A stretch of 62,390 bases of DNA from an uncultured Clostridia bacterium (GTDB lineage Bacteria > Bacillota > Clostridia > Christensenellales > Borkfalkiaceae): contig CALVPX010000005.1 of NCBI GenBank assembly GCA_944354265.1, positions 1 to 62,390 on the forward strand, written 5' to 3'. Position numbers and translations under genes: made by a program. Shown here piece after piece: positions 41,084 to 49,919 of this stretch. Positions within the stretch are counted from its first letter, which is position 1. Every line of letters begins with the position of its first letter. Below the pieces are notes generated by a model, which searched no databases, had not been told where the DNA came from, and saw nothing but the letters and a program-made list of their open reading frames with translations.

Positions 41084-41947
41084 ATGGAACTGAGAGAGCT
41101 TAAATACTTTTTGGCGATTGCGAGGGAAGAGAGCATTTCGCGCGCGGCTGAAGAGCTGTTCGTGACGCAGCCCAACCTTTCGCGGCAGATGAAAAATTTA
41201 GAGGACGAGATCGGCAGGCAACTTTTTGAGAGAGGCAGCAGAAAGATAACGCTTACAGAGGCGGGAAAGCTTTTAAAAAAGCGCGCCGAGGAGATAATTG
41301 AACTGTACGAACGGACGGAGAGCGAACTTAAAGCCCCGCCCGACGAAGTGAGCGGCGAGGTCAAGATAGGCGGCGGCGAAAGCCGTGCCTTTGCCCTCAT
41401 TGCCCGCGCCATATGCGCCGTTCAAAGAGCATATCCGCAGGTGAAGTTCGACGTTTTCAGCGGCGACAGCGAGGCCGTGGGCGACAAGCTTGACAAGGGA
41501 CTGATAGACTTCGGCGTGTTCATAGAGCCGACAGTCCTTTCGCGCTACGACAGCCTGAGGCTGCCTGTGACGGACAGGTGGGGCGTGCTGATGAGGGCAG
41601 ACAGCCCGCTTGCAGTAAAGGAATATGTGACGGCGGAAGATTTAAAGGGGCTGCCGCTCATACGCTCGCGCCATTCTATGGGTGAAAGGGACATTTCGCA
41701 GAAACTTGGCGGCGAGGGGAACATTGTGGCGACATACAATCTTTTGTACAACGCCTCCATACTGACCGAGAGCGGCATAGGCTATGCCGTAAGCCTTGAC
41801 GGGCTGATAAACACCGCGGGGAGCGAGCTGTGCTTCAAGCCCATTGTGCCCGAAATAACTGCCCACCTTGACCTTGCGTGGAAGAAATATCAGGTATTTT
41901 CGCCCGCGGCGCAGGCCTTTTTGGAGGAGATGAAAAAATTGGTCTGA
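41084..41947 (+). CDS. LysR-family transcriptional regulator
   Basis: 287 residues. The N-terminal winged HTH (LKYFLAIAREESISRAAEELFVTQPNLSRQMKNLEDEIGRQLFERGSRKITLTEAGKLL) is canonical, and a periplasmic-binding-like effector domain follows (about 90-285). ATG 41084 has AGGAGGTG. It diverges from the sugar O-acetyltransferase, with overlapping, symmetrical control regions, so auto- and cross-regulation are likely. Confidence 0.94.
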   Translation: MELRELKYFLAIAREESISRAAEELFVTQPNLSRQMKNLEDEIGRQLFERGSRKITLTEAGKLLKKRAEEIIELYERTESELKAPPDEVSGEVKIGGGESRAFALIARAICAVQRAYPQVKFDVFSGDSEAVGDKLDKGLIDFGVFIEPTVLSRYDSLRLPVTDRWGVLMRADSPLAVKEYVTAEDLKGLPLIRSRHSMGERDISQKLGGEGNIVATYNLLYNASILTESGIGYAVSLDGLINTAGSELCFKPIVPEITAHLDLAWKKYQVFSPAAQAFLEEMKKLV

Positions 41948-42009
41948 CCCCCGCTCACTCTCTGTTCGACGGATGATATGTGCAGGGTAATTGATTATTT
42001 ATGAATAAA

Positions 42010-42107
42010 ACAATCCCCCCTTTGATCCCCCCTTTACACAAGGGGGGCAGGTGGGAACTCCCCTTTGTCATCTTGAGCGAAGCCGTCATGCTCCGCTCAG
42101 TATGACA
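42010..42107. repeat. Family C and B repeats downstream of lysR
   Basis: CCCCCCTTTGATCCCCCC / ACAAGGGGGGC (family C) followed by a short B unit (TTTGTCATCTTGAGCGAAGC to CTCAGTATGACA). Confidence 0.65.
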
Positions 42108-42122
42108 TTATACTGCAAAAAG

Positions 42123-42150
42123 AAAAACACCGCCGCGGCGGTGTTTTTTT
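42123..42150 (+). terminator. Terminator downstream of lysR
   Basis: Arms AACACCGCCG and CGGCGGTGTT followed by TTTTT. Confidence 0.8.
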
Positions 42151-42181
42151 GCAATAGCATTTGATGGGGAGACCATTGCAA

Positions 42182-42206
42182 GCGCGCCGCCCAAAGGCGG
42201 CGCGCC
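42182..42206 (-). terminator. Terminator of the Na/Pi cotransporter gene
   Basis: Arms GCGCGCCGCC and GGCGGCGCGC around CAAAG, 11 bp after the minus-strand stop codon. Confidence 0.7.
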
Positions 42207-42216
42207 CTTTAACATG

Positions 42217-43956
42217 TTAAGAATTGGGCTCGACATACGTCTTGATGGAGTTGGCGATGTTGTTCATGTGGTCGCCTATGCGCTCCATGTTGACGGCGAG
42301 CTGCAGATATACCGAACCTGCTTCGGGCGTGCAGAGTCCGTCGTGGGTGCGCTGTATGTGCGCCTCCTTCATCTTGGCGCACATTGCGTCAACCTCGTTT
42401 TCGGCGCTCTCTATGTTCTGCGTATAGCTTAAATTGTGGTTGGCAAACGCCATTTCGACATACTTATACAGCTCAGAGAGGTAGCCGTCCATCTCCTTTA
42501 TCTCGGCGACGGCGGTATCGGAGAATTTGGCGTTCTCCTTGACCATTTCCTCAGTATATTCGACGATGTTTTCGGCATAGTCGCCTATGCGCTCTATGTC
42601 GCTGACGACGTGATAGAACGAGGATACCTTGGTCTCGTCGGTGTCGGAGATGTCCTCCGATGAGAGTTTGACGAGGAACTGAGTTATGTATTTGTTGAGC
42701 TCGTTTATCCTCTTTTCGTTTTCGGCGAATTCCTCCTTTTTGGAGATATCACTGTTTAAAAGCATGCTGACTGCAAGTTTGTAATTCGAAAAGGCGATCT
42801 GCCCCATTTTTACAATTTCCTTGCGCGATTGGCCGACGGCTATTGCGGGAGTCTTAAGAAGACGCCTGTCAAGCTGTTCGTCGCTTTCGGGCTGCTGTTC
42901 GGTCTTCTGACCCTTCTTATCGCGGACAATGAGCTGCGACAATTTGACGAGCTGAGGAATGAACCACATCAATATCAGTGTGTTGACGGCATTGAAGAAG
43001 AGATGGAAAATTGCTATTTCCCATGTGGCCCTGCCGCCGCAGATGTAGTTGAGGAAGTCGGCTATCTGCGGGCCCCATACGGTGACGGGTATTGCGAAGA
43101 TGAGACAGCCTATTACGTTGAAACACAGGTGTATGCAGGCGGCGCGCTTGGCGTTTGTGCTTGTGCCTATCGAAGAGATAAGCGCCGTTATGCAGGTGCC
43201 GATATTTGAGCCGAGCACGATGAACATGGCCATATATATGCTGATGAGGCCGCGGCCCGCGAGGGCAATTACTATGCCCGTCACCGCCGAGGACGACTGC
43301 ATGATGCCCGTCAGGATGTGGCCCAACAGGAACAGCACCAACGCCTCCCATGTGAGGAATTCCTTGCCGTTGCCTATTGCTATGAACATGTTGTCGATGA
43401 CGGGGCCTATAGTCGGGTCAGAAGTGATTTCGGACACGGTGAAATCCATTGTGTACAGGCCGATGAATATCATGCCGAGGCCGGCGAGCATGTTGCCTAT
43501 GCGCTTTGTCCTCTCCACTTTGGAAAAGAGCGTCATTAAAAGGCCTAAAAATGCAATGAGCGCAAAGATTGCCGATACGTCCAATTCGGCGACGTTTCCC
43601 GTTGCCGCCGCGTCGCCCACGGCGAGCGCCGTGATGAAGGCCGTTATTGTGGTGCCTATGTTGGCGCCCATTATTATCGACGCGGCCTGCGTGAGCGTCA
43701 TCAAACCGATATTTACAAAGCCGACGACCATGACGGTTGTTGCCGACGAGCTTTGAATGATTGCCGTGATGACGGTACCCGTGCCTATGCCGAGGAATTT
43801 GTTCTTGGTGGCCTTGCCTATGAGCGTGCGCATTTTGCTGCCGGCTGCCTTTTCCATGTTGGAACTTAAAATTTCCATGCCGATCATGAAAACGGCGATG
43901 CCGCCGAGCAGGTAGAACACGGAGTAAATAATCTTTAATACGTCGCCTATACCCAT
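42217..43956 (-). CDS. Na/Pi cotransporter with C-terminal PhoU-like domain
   Basis: A 579-residue NptA/YjbB-type phosphate transporter. Two inverted Na_Pi_cotrans repeats carry the QSSSA motifs (IIQSSSATTVMVVGF, GIMQSSSAVTGIVIAL), with about nine membrane helices up to residue 340, then a PhoU-like helical domain (about 385-575) with ERIGDYAENIVEY and MERIGDHMNNIANSI. Such proteins are usually thought to import phosphate, but some act in efflux. The promoter contains three repeats at 11-bp period that resemble a Pho box. Confidence 0.93.
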   Translation of the reverse strand: MGIGDVLKIIYSVFYLLGGIAVFMIGMEILSSNMEKAAGSKMRTLIGKATKNKFLGIGTGTVITAIIQSSSATTVMVVGFVNIGLMTLTQAASIIMGANIGTTITAFITALAVGDAAATGNVAELDVSAIFALIAFLGLLMTLFSKVERTKRIGNMLAGLGMIFIGLYTMDFTVSEITSDPTIGPVIDNMFIAIGNGKEFLTWEALVLFLLGHILTGIMQSSSAVTGIVIALAGRGLISIYMAMFIVLGSNIGTCITALISSIGTSTNAKRAACIHLCFNVIGCLIFAIPVTVWGPQIADFLNYICGGRATWEIAIFHLFFNAVNTLILMWFIPQLVKLSQLIVRDKKGQKTEQQPESDEQLDRRLLKTPAIAVGQSRKEIVKMGQIAFSNYKLAVSMLLNSDISKKEEFAENEKRINELNKYITQFLVKLSSEDISDTDETKVSSFYHVVSDIERIGDYAENIVEYTEEMVKENAKFSDTAVAEIKEMDGYLSELYKYVEMAFANHNLSYTQNIESAENEVDAMCAKMKEAHIQRTHDGLCTPEAGSVYLQLAVNMERIGDHMNNIANSIKTYVEPNS

Positions 43957-43992
43957 TTGGTTTTCTCTCCATAGTACATTATTGCAATATTA

Positions 43993-44022
43993 ATTGTAAC
44001 AGCTTTGTAACGAGTTTGTCAA
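43993..44022 (-). promoter_or_regulatory. Promoter with Pho-box-like repeats for the Na/Pi gene
   Basis: On the minus strand TTGACA, GTTACA and GTTACA follow each other at exactly 11-bp intervals (44022, 44011, 44000), with TACAAT as -10. PhoP of Firmicutes binds TT(A/C/T)ACA direct repeats with 5-bp spacers, so phosphate control is plausible. Confidence 0.6.
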
Positions 44023-44049
44023 TTAAATGTAAAAAAAATATTGTTGTAA

Positions 44050-44240
44050 CGCGCATTGTGCATTAGAGGCCATGCACCAATGCGCCGTTATTTGAGGGCG
44101 CTGCCCTCTGCGGCGCAATCTTAAGAGCCCTACAATTATAAAATTGCGCCACATTCACCTGCTGAGGCGCAGGTATGCGCAAATTGAGTTACGCTGCGTG
44201 AAGACGCGACTTCACTTGCGCCGTTAATTTATTTAAAAAT
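44050..44240 (+). repeat. Family E intergenic repeat, copy 2
   Basis: Contains CCGTTATTTGAGGGCGCTGC, GAGCCCTACAATTATA, AATTGCGCC, TTCACCTGCTGAGGCGCAGG, TATGCGCAAATTGAG and CGTTAATTTATTTAA, collinear with the copies at 4977 and 57395. Confidence 0.7.
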
Positions 44241-44262
44241 TTTTTTTGAGCGGGGTTTAAGG

Positions 44263-44291
44263 TTGATTTAACGGGGCGCATTGTATATAAT
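44263..44291 (+). promoter_or_regulatory. trmL promoter
   Basis: TTGATT-17-TATAAT, 37 nt upstream of the ATG. The leader has no clear Shine-Dalgarno. Confidence 0.75.
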
Positions 44292-44328
44292 GGTGTGTAG
44301 TTTATTAAATTACATTTGTTGGTAAATT

Positions 44329-44820
44329 ATGTTCAATATTGTTTTAGTTGAGCCGGAGATTCCGCAGAATACCGGCAATATTGTCAGGACGTGCGCGGCG
44401 ACGGGGTGCACGCTGCACCTTGTAAAGCCGCTCGGGTTTGAGGTGAGCGACAAGTATTTAAAGCGCGCGGGACTCGATTATTGGCAATATGTGGATATTA
44501 AGTATTGGGAAAATTTTGAAGAGCTTAAAAATGCCTTCCCCGACGGGCGGTTCTTTTACTTTACCACCAAGGCGAGGCACTGCTATGCCGACATGAACTA
44601 CTCGGAGGGCGACTTTTTGGTGTTCGGAAAGGAGACAAAGGGTCTGCCCGAAAGCCTTTTGAAGGCCAACCCCGAAAGCTGCGTGAGGATACCCATGATG
44701 GGCGAGTTGCGCTCGTTAAACCTTTCCAACTCGGTGGCGATAGCCGTATATGAGGGCCTGAGACAGGGCGGATTTAAAGATATGAATCTTGAAGGGCAGC
44801 TGCATGAGTTGAAGTGGTAA
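44329..44820 (+). CDS. trmL: tRNA (cytidine/uridine-34-2'-O)-methyltransferase
   Basis: A 163-residue SPOUT-fold methyltransferase that methylates the ribose at wobble position 34 of leucine tRNAs. Motifs: EPEIPQNTGNIVRTCAATG at the N terminus and the knotted SAM site FGKETKGLPESLL ... RIPMMGELRSLNLSNSVAIAVYE. Length and motifs match TrmL/CspR. Monocistronic with its own promoter. Confidence 0.95.
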   Translation: MFNIVLVEPEIPQNTGNIVRTCAATGCTLHLVKPLGFEVSDKYLKRAGLDYWQYVDIKYWENFEELKNAFPDGRFFYFTTKARHCYADMNYSEGDFLVFGKETKGLPESLLKANPESCVRIPMMGELRSLNLSNSVAIAVYEGLRQGGFKDMNLEGQLHELKW

Positions 44821-44827
44821 AGAACTA

Positions 44828-45008
44828 AATGCACGGTAAACCGTGCGTGAAATACGCCTTCTGCGCGTGAAATGCGCCATTTGCCCTTTAAATAAAAAAG
44901 CCATATCAATGGCGCGTGAAATGCAACCTTTCAGGTTGCGTTGAGGCAGACGATTATTATTTTTAAATATTTCTCACCTAAACGCACAGCAGCGCTGTGC
45001 ATTTCACT
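44828..45008 (+). repeat. Family D element: micro-hairpins punctuated by GTGAAAT/ATTTCAC, copy 2
   Basis: The left half has small hairpins each adjacent to GTGAAAT: GCACGGT/ACCGTGC, CGC/GCG, GCGCCAT/ATGGCGC and GCAACCT/AGGTTGC. Then comes the conserved core GGCAGACGATTATTATTTT and AAATATTTCTCACCT, then hairpin GCACAGC/GCTGTGC followed by ATTTCAC. Partner copy at 18308-18489. Confidence 0.75.
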
Positions 45009-45050
45009 TCGCCCCCTACCCCCTACTCCCTAATAAATTTCATTTTGCCC

Positions 45051-45079
45051 TTTACTTTTGAATTTTTATATTGTATAAT
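45051..45079 (+). promoter_or_regulatory. rdgB promoter with start codon at +1
   Basis: TTTACT-17-TATAAT, with six bases (AGACGC) between the -10 and the ATG at 45086. No Shine-Dalgarno is possible. Confidence 0.65.
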
Positions 45080-45085
45080 AGACGC

Positions 45086-45658
45086 ATGGATAAGCGCAAA
45101 AGAATAGTCGTTGCGAGTGGCAACGCCCACAAGATAACCGAAATTGCCGACATACTCAAGGACTTCGAGTTTGTTTCCATGAAGGACGCGGGATTCGAAG
45201 GCGACATAGTTGAGGACGGCGCAAGCTTTAAAGAGAACGCACTGATAAAGGCCAAGACCGTGGCCGAGGCGCTGAATATGACCGCGCTTGCGGACGATTC
45301 GGGGCTGTGCGTGGACGCCCTCGGCGGGGCGCCGGGCATATACTCCGCCCGCTTTTCGGGCGAGGGCGACGAGGGCAACCGCAGACTGCTTTTAAAACAG
45401 CTTGAGGGAATAGACGACAGGCGGGCGCACTTTGAGTGCGCGGTATGCCTGTATTCGCCCGGGGGCAGGATGCTCTTCGGCGTGGGCAAGACGTACGGAC
45501 ATATACTGCACGAGGAGCGCGGCGACAACGGGTTCGGGTATGACTGTCTGTTCTATTCGGACGACCTTAAAATGAGCTTCGGCGAGGCTACCGAGGAGCA
45601 AAAGAACGGCGTTTCGCACAGGGCGAGGGCGCTTAAAGATTTGGAGAACGCACTTTGA
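45086..45658 (+). CDS. rdgB: XTP/dITP diphosphatase (Ham1/RdgB)
   Basis: RdgB hydrolyses non-canonical purine nucleoside triphosphates (XTP, dITP), protecting DNA and RNA. The 190-residue protein has VVASGNAHKITEI, DGASFKENALIKA, LADDSGLCVDALGGAPGIYSARFSG and the C-terminal DNGFGYDCLF and SHRARAL motifs. A TTG five codons upstream keeps the frame open but lies in the -10 box, so ATG 45086 is preferred and the mRNA looks leaderless. First of a four-gene operon. Confidence 0.95.
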   Translation: MDKRKRIVVASGNAHKITEIADILKDFEFVSMKDAGFEGDIVEDGASFKENALIKAKTVAEALNMTALADDSGLCVDALGGAPGIYSARFSGEGDEGNRRLLLKQLEGIDDRRAHFECAVCLYSPGGRMLFGVGKTYGHILHEERGDNGFGYDCLFYSDDLKMSFGEATEEQKNGVSHRARALKDLENAL

Positions 45659-46128
45659 AGAGCATAATAGTGCTTTCGGACACGCACGGCAACCGTGCGG
45701 AAGTTGAAAAACTTTATCCAATATTTGCCGAGAGCGACTACATAATACACCTCGGCGACACCTCCTCCGACGGGATGAGGATAAAGAGCGCCTTTCCGCA
45801 AAAGACGTACGTTTTAAACGGCAACTGCGACTTCCCCCGCCTCGGCGACGACGAGCTGACGCTTGATATCGAGGGCGTGAGGATTTTTGCCTGCCACGGC
45901 GACAGATACGGCGTAAAGCGGGACACCGACAGGCTTGCCTACAGGGCGCAGGAAGTTGGCGCCGCCATTGCCCTTTACGGACACACGCACAGGGCGAAGG
46001 AGGAAAATACGGACGGAGTTGCGCTGTTCAACCCCGGCACGCTGTCGCGCTATGCGGCGGCAAAGAGCTATTTGTACCTTGCCGTGTACGACGGAAAATT
46101 TACAGGAAAGATAGTTGAACTGACATGA
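45655..46128 (+). CDS. YfcE/MJ0936-type metallophosphodiesterase
   Basis: A 157-residue calcineurin-like phosphoesterase: SDTHGN, HLGDTSSDG, GNCD (metal ligands), CHGDRYG, GHTHRA and NPGTLS. The start is TTG at 45655, overlapping the rdgB stop (TTTGA), with GGAG 9 nt upstream, so translation is coupled. The rdgB-yfcE pairing is common in Firmicutes. The physiological substrate is unknown; family members cleave cyclic or p-nitrophenyl phosphodiesters in vitro. Confidence 0.93.
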   Translation: MKSIIVLSDTHGNRAEVEKLYPIFAESDYIIHLGDTSSDGMRIKSAFPQKTYVLNGNCDFPRLGDDELTLDIEGVRIFACHGDRYGVKRDTDRLAYRAQEVGAAIALYGHTHRAKEENTDGVALFNPGTLSRYAAAKSYLYLAVYDGKFTGKIVELT

Positions 46129-46928
46129 AATACATAATAGACGCACTTAAATATTTAAAGAGCAACCTCTTGCTGTTGCCCGCCTTGGCGGTGGCCATAC
46201 TTGCGTTTGCGCCGGTCATAGACTACTCCGCGGCGCAGCACATTCTTGACACTTTGGACGCGGGCAAAGTAACCTCGCAGTTTGTGGCATGGTTCAAGCT
46301 GTTCACGCCCTTCAATTCCGAAAATTGGCTGACCATTGTATTAAGCATAGTGTCGTACATAGCCCTCGTTTTGGACGTGGCGTACATACACTCCATGGTG
46401 GACAAGCACATAAGGTTCGGCAGCAAGTCCTTCCGCTCCATTATGTCGAGTTTTACAATAAACTTTATCTACGGGCTGATAGCCATGGTGATACTGTTTG
46501 CGGCGGTGCTCATACTCGCCCTGCTGATGGCGCTTATAATGTCGGCATTTGCTCTTGCCGCCCCCTATGTATTTATAGTGGGAATTATACTCTGCCTTGC
46601 GCTGATAGTGCTGTTTATGTTCATTGCGGCGCACTTCTTTTTGTGGCTGCCGTGCGCGGAGATAACGGGTTTCAAGATGAGCGAGGCGCTGTTTTCTTCA
46701 TATGCGCAGGCGCGCACCGTGCGTTGGCGAAACTTTGTGGCCATAGGCCTGCCGCTGGCGTTTGCGCTCATGCTGACCGCGCTGTTCGGATTGGCGCTGG
46801 GCAGCGCCGCGGGCACCTTTGCCGGCTCCATATTCTATGGCTGCGCGTATATGATAATAGTCGTCGCGAGCTACATGGCGTATGCCGACGTTGAGGGCAT
46901 AGAGCGCGAAGATTTGAAAAAATACTGA
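46125..46928 (+). CDS. Hypothetical polytopic membrane protein
   Basis: 267 residues with about six hydrophobic helices (about 12-32, 62-90, 112-150, 150-180, 205-230, 235-255). Family not recognised. A conserved-looking cytoplasmic segment, MVDKHIRFGSKSFRSIMSS, lies between helices. It overlaps the phosphodiesterase by ATGA, so it is part of the rdgB operon. Its general shape is similar to the next protein, but sequence similarity is weak. Confidence 0.8.
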   Translation: MKYIIDALKYLKSNLLLLPALAVAILAFAPVIDYSAAQHILDTLDAGKVTSQFVAWFKLFTPFNSENWLTIVLSIVSYIALVLDVAYIHSMVDKHIRFGSKSFRSIMSSFTINFIYGLIAMVILFAAVLILALLMALIMSAFALAAPYVFIVGIILCLALIVLFMFIAAHFFLWLPCAEITGFKMSEALFSSYAQARTVRWRNFVAIGLPLAFALMLTALFGLALGSAAGTFAGSIFYGCAYMIIVVASYMAYADVEGIEREDLKKY

Positions 46929-46943
46929 TAAAGGTGGACTTTT

Positions 46944-47921
46944 ATGAAATTCAAACACGCATTCAACGTTTTCGTCGACAACTTTATAGTGACGTACAAG
47001 GTGCTGCTGTACAGAGTGATAATACTGCTGTTTTGCCTTTGCCTTTACACGGCGGTCATATTCCCCTTTATCAACAGCATAAGCGACACAAGCCAAGTGC
47101 TTGCCCTTTCGCAGGCGTTGGGAAACTTCGGCTCGGCGTTCGTAAACCTCGACTTTGCCGCCATGCAGGTTGCATGGGCGGATATAAGGGAGGCGTTTAT
47201 ACAGCTCATGGAGATGCTTGGCGCGAGGGTAGGTTCGGTCGTGCTGACGGTAACCATAATAGTATTGGTCTACCTTGTGCAGAAATTTTTGCTCGGCCTG
47301 AGCAACTACACCGCGGGCGCCATGATAAACGACAGAATGGCGATGCGGGCAAACTCGCCCTTTATAGGCACGCTCATTAAAAACCTCGGCAAGGCAAGCC
47401 TTTACAACGTCATATATGTGCCCCTTTCGTTTGCCTACGACGTCATAATATTTGCGGTGACGGGCGCCATTGTTGTGGGGCTGATGAACGCCAACGCACC
47501 CCTCCTTCTGCTCATAGTTTTGTTCTCTACGGTGATAACCTTCCTTTATGTGATAAAGATGACCTTCACCACCGATTGGCTGCCCTCGCTGATATACGGC
47601 AAGACGACCAACCGCGGCGCCATAGCCTATTCCTTCAACTATAAGGCAAAGAACAAGGACTTTTTGGCGGTGCTCTCCAACTACGTCGTGCTCGTGCTTG
47701 TGATGTTCGCCATCAACGTTGCGGCGGTGTTCCTCACCTTCGGCGCGGGACTGTTCATCACCCTGCCCGCAAGCTACATCATTTTGATAAGCTTTGAGTT
47801 TGTCAACTACTGCGACAACAACGAGATAAAATACTTTATGGACAAAAACACCGTCGTCAAGCCCGAACGCGAGCAAGTTTTGACAAAGGAACAGTTCTTT
47901 AAGGGCGATAACAACGATTAA
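46944..47921 (+). CDS. Hypothetical polytopic membrane protein
   Basis: 325 residues with about six to seven helices (about 15-45, 88-115, 145-175, 180-210, 240-275). Family not recognised. The C terminus is soluble and charged (DKNTVVKPEREQVLTKEQFFKGDNND). AAAGGTGG precedes the ATG. Last gene of the rdgB operon, followed by a strong terminator. The two adjacent membrane proteins may form one complex. Confidence 0.8.
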   Translation: MKFKHAFNVFVDNFIVTYKVLLYRVIILLFCLCLYTAVIFPFINSISDTSQVLALSQALGNFGSAFVNLDFAAMQVAWADIREAFIQLMEMLGARVGSVVLTVTIIVLVYLVQKFLLGLSNYTAGAMINDRMAMRANSPFIGTLIKNLGKASLYNVIYVPLSFAYDVIIFAVTGAIVVGLMNANAPLLLLIVLFSTVITFLYVIKMTFTTDWLPSLIYGKTTNRGAIAYSFNYKAKNKDFLAVLSNYVVLVLVMFAINVAAVFLTFGAGLFITLPASYIILISFEFVNYCDNNEIKYFMDKNTVVKPEREQVLTKEQFFKGDNND

Positions 47922-47961
47922 TTATAAAAATTATATAAAAATTGTGTAAAAATATTTTGTC

Positions 47962-47990
47962 ATCCCCCTTTACATCGGGGGATTTTTTTT
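47962..47990 (+). terminator. rdgB operon terminator
   Basis: Arms ATCCCCC and GGGGGAT around TTTACATC... followed by TTTTTTT. Confidence 0.85.
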
Positions 47991-48100
47991 GTATAATATA
48001 GAAGTAATAGTGCGGACAGCACTTAAAATTTTGTAAAAAAAGCGGCGCCGCCCGCGCAGTGCGCGGGCGGCGGGGCTAAAAATTTTATGGGGGACTTTTT

Positions 48101-49831
48101 ATGGATTATAAAGCGGCTTACCAAAGCTGGCTGAACGACGGCCGGCTGTGCGCTGAGGGCAAACAACAGCTTGAAGCGATCAAAGACAACGAAGAAGAGA
48201 TAGAATATTCCTTCGGCGCCGAACTGCAGTTCGGCACGGCGGGCATGCGCGGCATTATAGGCTACGGCACCAACAAGATGAACATCTACACCGTAATGCG
48301 CGCCACTCAGGGACTTTGCGAATTTATAAAGGGGCTCGGCACAGAGGCCATGGCTAGGGGCGTTGTAATTTCCTACGACACCCGCTTGAAGAGCGACGTG
48401 TTTGCAAAGGCGGCCGCCGACGTGCTTGCGGCAAACAACATAAAGGCTTACCTGTTTTCGATGGAGCACCCCGTACCCATGCTGTCATTTGCGGTGCGCG
48501 AACTGCACACCATTGCGGGCATTATGGTGACGGCCTCGCACAATCCCAAGCAGTATAACGGCTACAAGGTGTACGGCGAGGACGGCGCGCAGATGAGCCC
48601 CGAGGACACCAAGGTGGTTGTGGACAGCATTGAAAAGATAACCGATTACCTCGGCTGCCCCTCCCCCACTCCCGAACAGGAAAAGAGATATATAAAGCCC
48701 GTCCCCAAGTCGGTGGACAAAAAATATTACAAGGCGCTCACCAAGCTCACCCTCTCCAAAAAGGCGGTCAAGGCCTGCGGAAAGAAGCTCAAGCTTGTGT
48801 ATACGCCCGTGCACGGTTCGGGTTACATACCCGTCACCACTATCCTCAAGAAGATTGGCATACACGCCACGGTGGTCGAAGAGCAGACAAAGAGAGACCC
48901 CGAATTTTCTACCGTGCAGGTGCCCAACCCCGAATTCAAGGAGACGCTCTCCATGGGCATTGCGCTCGCACAGAAGATCGGCGCCACGGTGGTATTCGGC
49001 ACCGACCCCGACAGCGACCGCTTGGGCGTTGCCGTAAAGAACGCTGAAGGCGAGTTTGAAGCGCTGTCCGGCAATCAGGTGGGCATACTGCTCTTAGATT
49101 ACATTCTCACCCGCCTCAAGGAAGAGAACAAACTGCCCGCAAATGCGGCGGTGGTCAAGTCATTCGTCACCACGGGCATGGCAAAGCCCATATGCCAAAA
49201 CTTCGGCGTGGAGCTGTTTGAAGTGCCCGTAGGCTTCAAATTTATAGGCGAAAAGATAAAGCAGTGGGAAAAGGACGGCAGCCACACCTTTGTGTTCGGC
49301 TTTGAAGAGAGCTGCGGATATCTGCGCGGCACGCACGCAAGGGATAAGGACGCGGTAGTCGCCTCCATGCTGTGCGCCGAGATGGTGTGCTACTACACCT
49401 ACAAGGGCACGACCGTATTTGACAGGCTCAACGAAATTTATAAGAAGTACGGATATGTTTTGGACTGCAACGTCTCCATTCAGTACAAGGGCCTCAACGC
49501 CATGAAGGAGATGAACGCCGTAGTTGACGCGCTTAAGACGGCGAAAGTCAACAAGTTTGACATTTACGAAATTGCTTCCGTGCGCGACTATTCCAAGGAC
49601 GAAAAGACCGACCTTGCGACGGGCGAAGTAAGCCCCATAGGTTCGCCCAAGACAAACTGCGTTTACTACGAACTGAAGAACGGCAGCTTTGTATGCGTGC
49701 GTCCAAGCGGAACGGAGCCCAAGCTTAAGATATATTATTCGGTAAAGGCCAACAACAGGGAGGACGCCGAGGCGGCACTGAAGAAGTTGCAGGCGGCCGT
49801 GGAGCAGTTGCTTAAAAAAGTTGCGGGTTAA
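48101..49831 (+). CDS. pgcA: Phosphoglucomutase/phosphomannomutase (phospho-sugar mutase)
   Basis: Interconverts hexose 1- and 6-phosphates. The 576-residue protein has all four alpha-D-phosphohexomutase motifs: the phosphoserine loop TASHNPKQYNGYKVY, the metal loop GTDPDSDRLGV, the sugar-specificity loop GFEESCGYLRG and the phosphate-binding RPSGTEPKLKIYYS. The length matches the PgcA group. GGGGGA precedes the ATG. An inverted repeat (GCGGCGCCGCCCGCGC region) lies just upstream. Confidence 0.95.
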   Translation: MDYKAAYQSWLNDGRLCAEGKQQLEAIKDNEEEIEYSFGAELQFGTAGMRGIIGYGTNKMNIYTVMRATQGLCEFIKGLGTEAMARGVVISYDTRLKSDVFAKAAADVLAANNIKAYLFSMEHPVPMLSFAVRELHTIAGIMVTASHNPKQYNGYKVYGEDGAQMSPEDTKVVVDSIEKITDYLGCPSPTPEQEKRYIKPVPKSVDKKYYKALTKLTLSKKAVKACGKKLKLVYTPVHGSGYIPVTTILKKIGIHATVVEEQTKRDPEFSTVQVPNPEFKETLSMGIALAQKIGATVVFGTDPDSDRLGVAVKNAEGEFEALSGNQVGILLLDYILTRLKEENKLPANAAVVKSFVTTGMAKPICQNFGVELFEVPVGFKFIGEKIKQWEKDGSHTFVFGFEESCGYLRGTHARDKDAVVASMLCAEMVCYYTYKGTTVFDRLNEIYKKYGYVLDCNVSIQYKGLNAMKEMNAVVDALKTAKVNKFDIYEIASVRDYSKDEKTDLATGEVSPIGSPKTNCVYYELKNGSFVCVRPSGTEPKLKIYYSVKANNREDAEAALKKLQAAVEQLLKKVAG

Positions 49832-49855
49832 ACTATATATTATAGTGGGTAATGA

Positions 49856-49882
49856 GCGGCCGCGCCCTGTGGGCGCGGCCGC
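49856..49882 (+). terminator. pgcA terminator
   Basis: Arms GCGGCCGCGCCC and GGGCGCGGCCGC around TGT. No long T-run follows, so termination may be partial. Confidence 0.6.
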
Positions 49883-49919
49883 AGTAATAATATCTACGGC
49901 CGACTGAAGGGTTTTTATC

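Noticed and set aside
46698..47876. 392-codon open frame antisense to the two membrane protein genes
   Set aside because: His/Tyr/Arg-rich translation typical of the reverse complement of hydrophobic genes. It crosses two real genes and their junction.
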